Shown one piece after another: positions 17,147-24,311 of a DNA stretch of 64,000 nt; within the stretch, counting starts at the first letter, position 1, and every line of letters starts with the position of its first letter. The notes under the pieces are model-generated. The model had not been told where the DNA came from. It searched no databases and was given only the letters and a program-made list of their open reading frames with translations. Source of the DNA: Nocardioides hwasunensis (GTDB lineage: Bacteria > Actinomycetota > Actinomycetes > Propionibacteriales > Nocardioidaceae); contig NZ_JACXYY010000006.1 in the NCBI RefSeq assembly GCF_014779665.1, positions 124,001 through 188,000 of the forward strand, given 5' to 3'. The translations under genes and the position numbers were made by a program.

Positions 17147-18130
17147 TCAGCCGCGCGCGGTCGCGGCGTAGCGCTCGGCGAGCACCGCGAACGCGGCGGT
17201 GAGCTCGGGCGGCCCCACCACCTCCATGGCCACCTCGAAGCGGCCGAGCGAGGCGGCGAGCGAGCCCCAGGACCAGGAGCCGACCTCGAGGCTGCACCGC
17301 TCCTCGTCGACCACGCGCACCGTCCCGTCGCCGGCGAAGGGCAGGACCTCCCGGGCCGGGAGGTCGAGGATCACCGTGCCCCGGCAGGGCCACTCGTTGA
17401 CGTCGCGGCCCTTGAAGCGTGCCGAGACGAACTCGTGCACGTCACCGCCCGGGACCTCGCGGGGCGTGAAGCGCGGGCCCGTCGGCGTACGCGGTGTGAC
17501 CCGGTCGGCGCTGAAGAGACGCCAGTCCTCCCGGTCGAGGTCCCAGGCGAGGAGGTACCAGCGGCCGTCGGAGGTGACGATGTGGTGCGGCTCCGCGCGA
17601 CGTGGTGGCGAGGTCGGCTCGGCGTCCGGGGCGGCGTCACGAGCGGCGTAGTCGAAGCGCAGCACCTCCCGGGCGCGGATCGCGCCGCTGAGCGAGACGA
17701 GCACCTCGGAGGAGACCCGCGCAGGGGTTCCGCTGCCGGCGCCGCGGGTGATGGCGGTGACCTCGAGCGCGTCGAGCCGATGGCGCAGGCGCGACGGCAT
17801 GACCTGCCGCACGGTGGCCAGCGCGCGGAGGGCGCCTTCCTCGATCCCGACGCCGGCGGCCGGCGCGGTCTGCAGGGCGATGGCGACCGCGACGGTCTGG
17901 TCGTCGTCGAAGAGCAGCGGAGGGAGCTCCGTCCCGGCGCCCAGCCGGTAGCCACCGTCGGGACCCATCGTCGCCTCGATGCGATAGCCCATCTCGCGGA
18001 GGCGGTCGATGTCGCGTCGCACCGTGCGGTCGCTGGTCTGCAGGCGCTGGGCGAGCAGGGAGCCCGGCCAGTCGCGCCGGGTCTGGAGCAGCGACAGCAG
18101 CTGCAGCAGTCGCGAGGTCGTCGACGTCAT
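17147..18130 (-). CDS. WYL-domain transcriptional regulator (YafY/DeoR-like HTH)
   Basis: A 327-residue regulator. Residues 1-60 form an HTH_11 type winged helix (SDRTVRRDIDRLREMGY). The central region holds the WYL domain, with the naming residues seen in GRWYLLAWDLDREDWRLF. A C-terminal WCX-type extension follows. WYL proteins sense small ligands or nucleic acids. It is divergent from a VOC-family gene with 102 bases between, an arrangement very often seen in actinobacteria, so it probably regulates that gene and itself. Confidence 0.88.
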   Translation of the reverse strand: MTSTTSRLLQLLSLLQTRRDWPGSLLAQRLQTSDRTVRRDIDRLREMGYRIEATMGPDGGYRLGAGTELPPLLFDDDQTVAVAIALQTAPAAGVGIEEGALRALATVRQVMPSRLRHRLDALEVTAITRGAGSGTPARVSSEVLVSLSGAIRAREVLRFDYAARDAAPDAEPTSPPRRAEPHHIVTSDGRWYLLAWDLDREDWRLFSADRVTPRTPTGPRFTPREVPGGDVHEFVSARFKGRDVNEWPCRGTVILDLPAREVLPFAGDGTVRVVDEERCSLEVGSWSWGSLAASLGRFEVAMEVVGPPELTAAFAVLAERYAATARG

Positions 18131-18136
18131 CTCCCC

Positions 18137-18152
18137 AGACTAGGTGCAGTCT
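18137..18152. promoter_or_regulatory. Inverted repeat candidate in WYL/VOC divergent spacer
   Basis: AGACT and AGTCT flank six bases just upstream of the WYL regulator start. The arms are short, so this is weak, but its position between the two divergent genes suits an autoregulatory site. Confidence 0.25.
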
Positions 18153-18232
18153 AGGACACACCCTGACCTACACGACCGGCAGAGTCGCTCCTGACGCGGC
18201 CACCAGGGCCGCGCACCCCAGGAGGAGCAGCA

Positions 18233-18688
18233 ATGACCATCCAGACGACCCCTCACCTGAACTTCCGCGGTGACGCACGCGCGGCGCTCGAGCACTACCG
18301 GTCCGTGTTCGGCGGGCACGCGGTCATCCAGACGTACGCCGACTTCGGCATGCCGGCCGAGGTGCCGGGCTCCGACCGAGTGGTGTTCGGCCTCGTCGCG
18401 TCCGACGCAGGGTTCCGGATCATGGGCTACGACGTCCCCGGCGAGTCCGGCGGCACGATCGTGGGCGGCACCTCGACCCGACGCGAGGACAACACCACCC
18501 TCACCGACCAGGCGCTGTTCGTCTCCGTCGCCGCCGACACCCTCGACGAGGCGCAGGGCTACTGGGACGGCCTCGTCGAGGGCAGCACCGTCGTCGAACC
18601 CCTCGCCGCGTCCGCGTGGAGTCCTGGCTTCGGCATGCTCACCGACCGCTTCGGCGTGACCTGGAGCATGAGCGTCGCCACCGCCTGA
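18233..18688 (+). CDS. VOC-family protein (PhnB-like glyoxalase fold)
   Basis: A 151-residue protein with the paired beta-alpha-beta-beta-beta modules of the vicinal oxygen chelate superfamily. HLNFRGDARAALEHYRSVFGG and the closing FGMLTDRFGVTWSM are typical of the PhnB/DUF1338-like 'VOC' group. Such proteins often bind metals or small toxic compounds; a reaction cannot be assigned. The ATG has AGGAGG seven bases upstream. It is probably controlled by the divergent WYL regulator. Confidence 0.88.
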   Translation: MTIQTTPHLNFRGDARAALEHYRSVFGGHAVIQTYADFGMPAEVPGSDRVVFGLVASDAGFRIMGYDVPGESGGTIVGGTSTRREDNTTLTDQALFVSVAADTLDEAQGYWDGLVEGSTVVEPLAASAWSPGFGMLTDRFGVTWSMSVATA

Positions 18689-18730
18689 GCCCCGAGGCCC
18701 GGCGGTCCCGTCGGTGGCTACGGTGGGGGC

Positions 18731-19129
18731 ATGGGCCTGATCGGCACGATGGAGCACTCCGTGCTCGGCACGCGCCACGTCTACGACGCCTGTGCGGACC
18801 CGGTCTTCGTCGCGACCGTGCTCGACACGATCCGGTCGGGCGGCCGTCAGGCCGATCTCCGGGTGAGGCGGGTCGACGGCACCGAGGTCGGTCGCGACGC
18901 CGACGCGACGGCCCGGGGCGAGGGTGTGCCGACCGTCCCCCGTCACGACCCCGGCGTGCCGGTGTCGGTGGCGGACGGGACGGATCGCACCACGGTCACC
19001 GGCGGCGGCTTCGAGCTGACGGTCGTGCGCCGCCTCGGCGGCTCGCCGGATGGGCTGAAGAAGGGGCCGGCCCTGACCGGCACCTTCGCCGGCGGGGCCG
19101 ACCTCCGGCTCGCGATCGTCAGCGGCTGA
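18731..19129 (+). CDS. Stand-alone protein resembling the maltokinase N-terminal cap domain
   Basis: A 132-residue soluble protein. The opening HSVLGTRHVYDACADPVFVATVLDTI resembles the N-terminal cap of maltokinases, which in that enzyme precedes a kinase domain. Here no kinase follows, so the domain is an orphan; its role is unknown. The remaining sequence is beta-rich with a short Lys-containing GLKKGP turn. It sits 42 bases after the VOC gene and converges on an SDR gene. The family call is tentative. Confidence 0.5.
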   Translation: MGLIGTMEHSVLGTRHVYDACADPVFVATVLDTIRSGGRQADLRVRRVDGTEVGRDADATARGEGVPTVPRHDPGVPVSVADGTDRTTVTGGGFELTVVRRLGGSPDGLKKGPALTGTFAGGADLRLAIVSG

Positions 19130-19132
19130 GCC

Positions 19133-19885
19133 TCAGGCCATCCTCCGCAGCACCGCCGTCGGCACGTGCTTGGTCACGAACCCGAGTGGCGCCCAGGGCC
19201 AGGCGGGGACGCGCGCCGAGGCCTTCTGCTTCTCGATCGCATCGACCATCGCGCGCACGCCCTTCTCCGTCGAGGACATGAGCGGCGTCCGCGCCGCGGT
19301 GCCGGACATCTCGGAGGCGATGTAGCCGGGGTAGAGCACGGTGACCTTGATCGGGCTGCCGTGCACGTCGGCGCGGAAGCCCTCGGCGAGGTGGGCGACC
19401 GCGGCCTTGGTGGCGGCGTAGGTCGTGATGTTCCTCGGCATCCCGCGCAGCGCGGAGATCGACGAGACCATCACGAGCTGACCGGCGTCCTGCCTGCGGA
19501 AGATCGCGGCGGCGGCCTCGGTCTGCGCCAGCGCTCCGATGAAGTTGGTCTGCGCGGTCTCGAGGTTCGCGTCGAAGCGACCGGTGCCGAGCGGCTGGCC
19601 CTTGCCGAGCCCGGCGTTGACGACGACCTTGTCGAGGTGTCCGAGCTCGGCGTGGAACTCGTCGAAGACGCGGAAGACGGCGTCGTGGTCGTTGACGTCG
19701 AGCGCCTTCACCGAGACGGTCACGTCCGGGTGCGCCGCACCGATCTCGGACGCGAGCGCGTCGAGGCGGTCCGTGCGCCGGGCGCATAGGGCGAGGTCGT
19801 AGCCGAGGGCCGCGAACTGTCGCGCCATCTCGGCGCCGAGGCCACTGCTCGCTCCGGTGATCAGGATCGTGCGCTGGTCGGGCAT
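19133..19885 (-). CDS. SDR-family oxidoreductase (last gene of ACAD/kinase operon)
   Basis: A 250-residue classical short-chain dehydrogenase. The cofactor motif TGASSGLG is at the N-terminus, NAG occurs in VVNAGLG, and the catalytic residues are in SSIS and YAATK. The C-terminal WPWAPLGFVTKHVP segment is basic and amphipathic, similar to SDRs that act on lipid substrates. It starts nine bases after the histidine-phosphatase gene, and thus is the fifth and last gene of the minus-strand operon. It may oxidise a hydroxyacyl or alcohol intermediate. Confidence 0.9.
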   Translation of the reverse strand: MPDQRTILITGASSGLGAEMARQFAALGYDLALCARRTDRLDALASEIGAAHPDVTVSVKALDVNDHDAVFRVFDEFHAELGHLDKVVVNAGLGKGQPLGTGRFDANLETAQTNFIGALAQTEAAAAIFRRQDAGQLVMVSSISALRGMPRNITTYAATKAAVAHLAEGFRADVHGSPIKVTVLYPGYIASEMSGTAARTPLMSSTEKGVRAMVDAIEKQKASARVPAWPWAPLGFVTKHVPTAVLRRMA

Positions 19886-19894
19886 CGGTGGTTC

Positions 19895-20563
19895 CTAGCG
19901 GTAGGTGAGCAGGTCGGCGGAGAGGTGGTCGTGGGCGTTGAACGAGACGAGCGTGGTGCCACGTGAGCCGCGCACGACGGTCGAGACGCCGGAGTTGACC
20001 GAGACGGGGTTCAGCCGGAGCCAGAGCCCGGTGCGGACGGCCGGGTCGTCGGCCAGCAGCGTGGCGACCGCCCAGGCGATCGGACCACCGCTCGTGACGA
20101 CCACGGCGGATCCCTTGCGCGGCAACGAGTCGGTGAGCCGGGCCAGCGAGGCCCCGACGCGGTCGGTGAAGGCGGCGAACGGCTCGTCGTAGGCCCCGTC
20201 GTGCCCGCCCGACGTCCAGCTCAGCGTGGCCTCCTCGAACCAGCGCTGGAAGGCGACCCGCCCGGTCTCGCCCTCGACGCTCGTCGGACGGTCGTGGACG
20301 GCGAGCACCTGGACGTGGTCGAACTCGTCCCATCCGGCGTCGACCGCGACCTCAGTCGTCCACCCGGAGCCGTCGAGCACACCGGTCGCGGTCTGGGAGT
20401 GCCGCTTCATCCCACCCGCCACCACCACGTCCGGGGCGACCCCGCGCGAGGCCAGTGCCGCTCCGAGCACCCGCGCCTGCTCGTGGCCGGTGGGGGAGAG
20501 CTCGTCGTAGTCGGCCGCACCGAAGGACGCCTGCCCGTGCCGCACCAGGAGGATGCTGCTCAC
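19895..20563 (-). CDS. Histidine phosphatase superfamily protein lacking the second catalytic His
   Basis: A 222-residue protein with the phosphoglycerate-mutase-like fold. The phosphorylated histidine motif is complete (LVRHGQ, His9). The second catalytic motif, normally VxHGG, reads VVVTSGGPIAW, so Ser158 replaces the histidine. The protein could be a slow phosphatase, use another acid, or only bind phosphorylated ligands. The GTG start at 20563 overlaps the stop of the kinase gene by four bases. Pairing with a kinase in one operon suggests action on a phosphorylated intermediate. Confidence 0.87.
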   Translation of the reverse strand: MSSILLVRHGQASFGAADYDELSPTGHEQARVLGAALASRGVAPDVVVAGGMKRHSQTATGVLDGSGWTTEVAVDAGWDEFDHVQVLAVHDRPTSVEGETGRVAFQRWFEEATLSWTSGGHDGAYDEPFAAFTDRVGASLARLTDSLPRKGSAVVVTSGGPIAWAVATLLADDPAVRTGLWLRLNPVSVNSGVSTVVRGSRGTTLVSFNAHDHLSADLLTYR

Positions 20564-21639
20564 GCGCCCGCCCCGATGATGGTGTCGATCCGGCGACCCA
20601 TGACCTGCACGGCCGTGCCGAAGAGCGCGTAGGTCTCGTTGCTCGTCTGGCCGTGGAACCAGCGGTAGTAGATCTGCTGGGCGATGACCGCCGTGCGGAA
20701 CAGCCCGAAGACCTCGTAGAACCGCCACTGCTCGGCCGTCACGGTGCGACCGGTGCGCTCGGCGTACGCCGCCACGAACTCGTCGCGGGTCAGCATCCCG
20801 GGCAGGTGGGTCGGCACCCGCCGCACCATCTGGAGCTCCTCGGGATCGTCGGCCTGCACCCAGTAGGCCATCGACCCGGCCAGGTCCATCAGCGGGTCTC
20901 CGAGCGTCGCCATCTCCCAGTCGAGGACGCCGACGACGCGCGTGACGTCGTCGTCCGACAGCACCAGGTTGTCGAGCTTGTAGTCGTTGTGGATCACGCA
21001 GACGCCGACGTCGTCGGGCTGGCGCTCGTCGAGCCAGGCCATCACCGACTCGAGGTCGGGCACGTCGTCGGTGCGCGCGTTGCGATAGCGCGTCGACCAG
21101 CCCTCGACCTGTCGGCGGACGTAGCCGAGGCCCTTGCCGAGGTCGTCGAGCCCCGCGGCCACCGGGTCGATGCCGTGCAGCTCGGCCAGCACGTCGACGG
21201 CGTTCAGGCACAGTGCACGCGCCTGCTTGGGCGACAGCGGCACGTCGACCGGCCACTCGCTGCGCGGGATCACCCCGGGGACGCGGTCCATCGCGTAGAA
21301 GTCGCCGCCCACGACGTCGGGGTCGTCGCAGAAGGCGACCATCGTCGCGACGTGGGCGAAGACGGGCGCCAGCGCCGCCTGGATGACGTACTCGCGGCGC
21401 ATGTCGTGCGCCCCCCTGGCCTTGGTGCCCCTCGGCGCGCGGCGGACGATGAGGTCACGACCTGACCGGAAGCGCAGCAGGTAGGTCAGGTTCGAGGCGC
21501 CGCCCGTGAACTGCCGGACGTCCGGATCGCCGTCGAGGCCGTCGGGCGTGGCGGCGTTCGCGCGGAGCCACTCGACCACGCGGTCCACGTCGAAGGCGTC
21601 CTCGTCCCGCACCGGCCGGGCGCCCGGCACGGCCGTCAC
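20560..21639 (-). CDS. APH-family phosphotransferase (ACAD11-type hydroxyacyl-CoA kinase candidate)
   Basis: A 359-residue aminoglycoside-phosphotransferase-fold kinase. The nucleotide loop QFTGGASNLTYLL and the Lys-equivalent region LIVRRAP are followed by the catalytic loop HNDYKLDN (217-224, Asp219 and Asn224) and the metal-binding DWE (240-242). All residues needed for phosphotransfer are present. In human ACAD11 a kinase domain of this family is fused to an acyl-CoA dehydrogenase, and in Pseudomonas LvaA a separate one phosphorylates 4-hydroxyacyl-CoA. Here it lies in one operon with such a dehydrogenase. Both ends overlap neighbours by four bases. Confidence 0.88.
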   Translation of the reverse strand: MTAVPGARPVRDEDAFDVDRVVEWLRANAATPDGLDGDPDVRQFTGGASNLTYLLRFRSGRDLIVRRAPRGTKARGAHDMRREYVIQAALAPVFAHVATMVAFCDDPDVVGGDFYAMDRVPGVIPRSEWPVDVPLSPKQARALCLNAVDVLAELHGIDPVAAGLDDLGKGLGYVRRQVEGWSTRYRNARTDDVPDLESVMAWLDERQPDDVGVCVIHNDYKLDNLVLSDDDVTRVVGVLDWEMATLGDPLMDLAGSMAYWVQADDPEELQMVRRVPTHLPGMLTRDEFVAAYAERTGRTVTAEQWRFYEVFGLFRTAVIAQQIYYRWFHGQTSNETYALFGTAVQVMGRRIDTIIGAGA

Positions 21640-22421
21640 GGCGTCGCTCCGTCGGCCGACTGCAGCTTGGCCGCCTGGTCGCGCATGACGGCGTCGTAGG
21701 CGGGTCGGTCCGCCCACTTGAGGTAGTAGGCATGCCGCGCCGGCTCGTCGGGCACGATGACCTCGTCGCCGGCGTCCATCCCTGCGAGCACCGCGGCCGC
21801 GATGTCGCCGGCGGTGATCGTGGAGCGCGCGACCAGTGCGCCGACCACCTGCCCGACGAGCTCGTCGCTGCCCTGCATCGAGTCCATGAGGTTGGTCCGG
21901 AAGTAGGACGGGCACACCACGCTCGCCCGGACGCCGTACGACGCCAGCTCGTGGCCGCAGGTCTCGGTGAACGCGACGACCGCCGCCTTCACCGCGTTGT
22001 AGGAGCCCATCCCTCCCGGGTGGACGAGGCCGGCGAGCGAGGCGACGTTGACCAGGTGCCCGGAGCGCTGCTCCTTGAGCATCGGCACGAAGGCCCGGGT
22101 GCCGCGGACGACCCCGAAGAGGTTGATGTCGGTGATCCACTGCCACTCGTCCAGGGTGCAGACGTCGACGCGGCCGCCTCCGGCGACGCCGGCGTTGTTG
22201 ACCAGCACGTCGAGGCCGCCCCACCGGTCGCGGACGGCCGTCAGGGCCGCGGCCCAGTCGTCGTCGGAGGTGATGTCGAGGACCAGGTCGATGCCGTCGG
22301 CCGCCACCCGGTCGGTGGCGAGCACCTCGTCGCCGCGCGCGCGGAACGCGTCGACGAGCGCGGCGCCCAGCCCCGAGGCCGCCCCGGTGACGAGGACCCG
22401 GGCTCCGCCGATGGTGCTCAC
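21636..22421 (-). CDS. SDR-family oxidoreductase
   Basis: A 261-residue classical SDR with TGAASGLG at the N-terminus, NNAGVAG in the middle, Ser in NVASLAG and the active pair in YNAVK. An extra C-terminal region of about 45 residues (YYLKWADRPAYDAVM) ends the chain and is rich in aromatic residues. It is second in the operon, overlapping the acyl-CoA dehydrogenase gene before it and the kinase gene after it by four bases each. It would suit oxidation or reduction of a hydroxyl or keto acyl-CoA. Confidence 0.9.
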   Translation of the reverse strand: MSTIGGARVLVTGAASGLGAALVDAFRARGDEVLATDRVAADGIDLVLDITSDDDWAAALTAVRDRWGGLDVLVNNAGVAGGGRVDVCTLDEWQWITDINLFGVVRGTRAFVPMLKEQRSGHLVNVASLAGLVHPGGMGSYNAVKAAVVAFTETCGHELASYGVRASVVCPSYFRTNLMDSMQGSDELVGQVVGALVARSTITAGDIAAAVLAGMDAGDEVIVPDEPARHAYYLKWADRPAYDAVMRDQAAKLQSADGATP

Positions 22422-23671
22422 GCCGTGTGCTTCCCGAGCTCGATCTTCGCGATCACGTTGCGGTGCACCTCGTCGGGACCGTCGGCCAGCCGGAGGGACC
22501 GCGCGCCGACCCAGGCGTTGGCCAGGGGGAAGTCGTCGGACATGCCGCCACCGCCGTGCAGCTGGATCGCCATGTCGATGACGTCGAGGGCCATGAGGGG
22601 CACCTCGACCTTGATCTCGCTGACCGCGGAGTAGGCCTCGCGGCTCATGCCCTGGTCGAGGAGCCAGGCGGCGTGCATCACCAGCAGGCGGGAGCGGTTG
22701 ATCGCGATCCGGGCATCGGCGATGCGCTCGCGGTTGCCGCCGAGGCTGGCGAGCGGCTTGCCGAAGGCGGTGCGCGAGAGTGCCCGGGCGCAGGCCAGCT
22801 CGAGGGCGCGCTCGGCCAGGCCGATCGCGCGCATGCAGTGGTGCACGCGACCGGGACCGAGCCGGCCCTGGGCGATCTCGAACGCGCGACCGGGCCCGAG
22901 CAGCACGTTGGCCGCCGGCACGCGGACGTCGTCGAAGGACACCTCGCCGTGGCCCAGCGGCTCGTCGTAGTAGCCCATCGTGGTGAGCATCCGCTCGACC
23001 TTCACCCCGGGGGTGTCGCGCGGGACCAGCACCATCGTGTGCCGCGAGTGCCGGTCGGCGTCGGGGTCCGAGAGGCCCATGAAGACGAAGATCCTGCAGT
23101 CGGGGTTGCCGACGCCGGTCGACCACCACTTGCGCCCGTTGATGACGACCTCGTCGCCCTCGAGGCGGGCGGTCGCGGCCATGTTGGTCGCGTCGGAGGA
23201 CGCCACGGCAGGCTCGGTCATGCAGAAGGCGCTGCGGATCTCGGCGCGCAGCAGCGGCTCGAGCCACTGCTCGCGCTGCTCGGCGGTGCCGTAGCGCAGC
23301 AGCACCTCCATGTTGCCGGTGTCCGGCGCGTTCGAGTTGAAGACCAGGGGAGCCAGGAACGAGCGACCCATCGCCTCGGCCACCGGTGCGTAGTCGACGT
23401 TGGTCAGGCCCTCGCCCCCGTCGGTGCCGAAGTCGGCGGCATAGCTCCCGGCGTGCGCGGCGGGCAGGAAGAGGTTCCACAGCCCCTGCTCCCGGGCCTT
23501 GGCCTGGAGCTCGGCGATCACCGGGTCGGGCGTCCACTGGTCGCCGTCGGACTCGCGCAGGCGGGTGATGCGCCGGTGGGTCTCGGCCTCGACCGGCTCG
23601 ACCTCGGACGTGACGAACGCGCGGACCCGGTCGCGGAGGTCGGCGGCGCGGGGGGAGAGCGAGAAGTCCAT
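22418..23671 (-). CDS. Acyl-CoA dehydrogenase of the ACAD10/11 clade
   Basis: A 417-residue flavoprotein. The FAD/substrate loop FCMTEPAVASSDATNM, the GRKWWSTGVGNPDC strand, and the C-terminal QLHGGGGMSDD are typical for acyl-CoA dehydrogenases. The region that holds the catalytic Glu in medium-chain enzymes (YEGT) reads LADGPDEVH (395-403), the signature of the ACAD10/11 group, which in the proposed pathway removes phosphate from 4-phosphoacyl-CoA. It is the first gene of the operon; its ATG is divergent from a TetR gene with 27 bases between, fully covered by a palindrome. Confidence 0.92.
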   Translation of the reverse strand: MDFSLSPRAADLRDRVRAFVTSEVEPVEAETHRRITRLRESDGDQWTPDPVIAELQAKAREQGLWNLFLPAAHAGSYAADFGTDGGEGLTNVDYAPVAEAMGRSFLAPLVFNSNAPDTGNMEVLLRYGTAEQREQWLEPLLRAEIRSAFCMTEPAVASSDATNMAATARLEGDEVVINGRKWWSTGVGNPDCRIFVFMGLSDPDADRHSRHTMVLVPRDTPGVKVERMLTTMGYYDEPLGHGEVSFDDVRVPAANVLLGPGRAFEIAQGRLGPGRVHHCMRAIGLAERALELACARALSRTAFGKPLASLGGNRERIADARIAINRSRLLVMHAAWLLDQGMSREAYSAVSEIKVEVPLMALDVIDMAIQLHGGGGMSDDFPLANAWVGARSLRLADGPDEVHRNVIAKIELGKHTA

Positions 23672-23684
23672 GGATTGACCTTGG

Positions 23685-23713
23685 CACACTGTTGAGCAAT
23701 GCTCAACAGTGTG
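23685..23713. promoter_or_regulatory. 29-bp palindromic operator covering the TetR start codon
   Basis: CACACTGTTGAGCA (23685-23698) and TGCTCAACAGTGTG (23700-23713) are perfect 14-bp inverted arms around one base. That centre base is the A of the TetR ATG. A TetR dimer bound here would block both the TetR gene and the divergent acyl-CoA dehydrogenase operon. Confidence 0.88.
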
Positions 23714-24298
23714 TCCGAACCGCCCGTACGCCGCCGGCTGAGCGCCCAGGACCGACGGCGGCAGCTGGTCGGCATCGGGCTGTCGAAGATCGTCGAGAAG
23801 CCGATCCAGGACCTCTCGATGGACGACATCGCGGCTGAGGCAGGCATCTCGCGCGGCTTGCTCTTCCACTACTTCCCGACCAAGACCGACTTCTACCTCG
23901 ACTGCATCGCGGCCGCGGGGCGGCGCATCCTGCGCAACACCGCGCCCGACGAGACGTTGGACGGAGCGCAGCAGGTCGAGATGGTGGTCCGACTGATGAT
24001 CGAGCAGATCGATCGCCGGCGCGACTTCTACCTCGCCCTCGTCCACGGCCACGGCGTGGCCGACCCGCGGGTCAGCGAGGTGATGGAGTCGGTCCGCGAC
24101 GGCAGCACCGACCGGGTGAGCGCCGCGATCGAGGTGCCCGGTCGTCAGCGCGACGTCGTGCGCGCGTGGTGGGCCTACACGGAGGACCGGGCGCTCACCT
24201 GGTCGGCAGTGCCGACCGGCGAGCGCCCGGTCTCGTTGGCTGAGCTGGTCGAGGAGTGCGTCGCCGCGCTCCACGCCCTGCTGGGGCTCAGGCCCTAG
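23699..24298 (+). CDS. TetR-family regulator of the ACAD/kinase operon
   Basis: A 199-residue TetR protein with its HTH at about residues 40-62 (SMDDIAAEAGISRGLLFHYF) and the usual KTDFYLD helix. The C-terminal domain is moderately acidic and of standard length. The listed ATG lies exactly at the centre of a 29-bp palindrome, so the message would be nearly leaderless; the GTG at 23711 is an alternative start losing four residues. Divergence from the acyl-CoA dehydrogenase operon makes autoregulation and control of that operon very likely; the ligand is probably an acyl-CoA. Confidence 0.9.
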   Translation: MLNSVSEPPVRRRLSAQDRRRQLVGIGLSKIVEKPIQDLSMDDIAAEAGISRGLLFHYFPTKTDFYLDCIAAAGRRILRNTAPDETLDGAQQVEMVVRLMIEQIDRRRDFYLALVHGHGVADPRVSEVMESVRDGSTDRVSAAIEVPGRQRDVVRAWWAYTEDRALTWSAVPTGERPVSLAELVEECVAALHALLGLRP

Positions 24299-24311
24299 CT
24301 CATCGCTCCTG

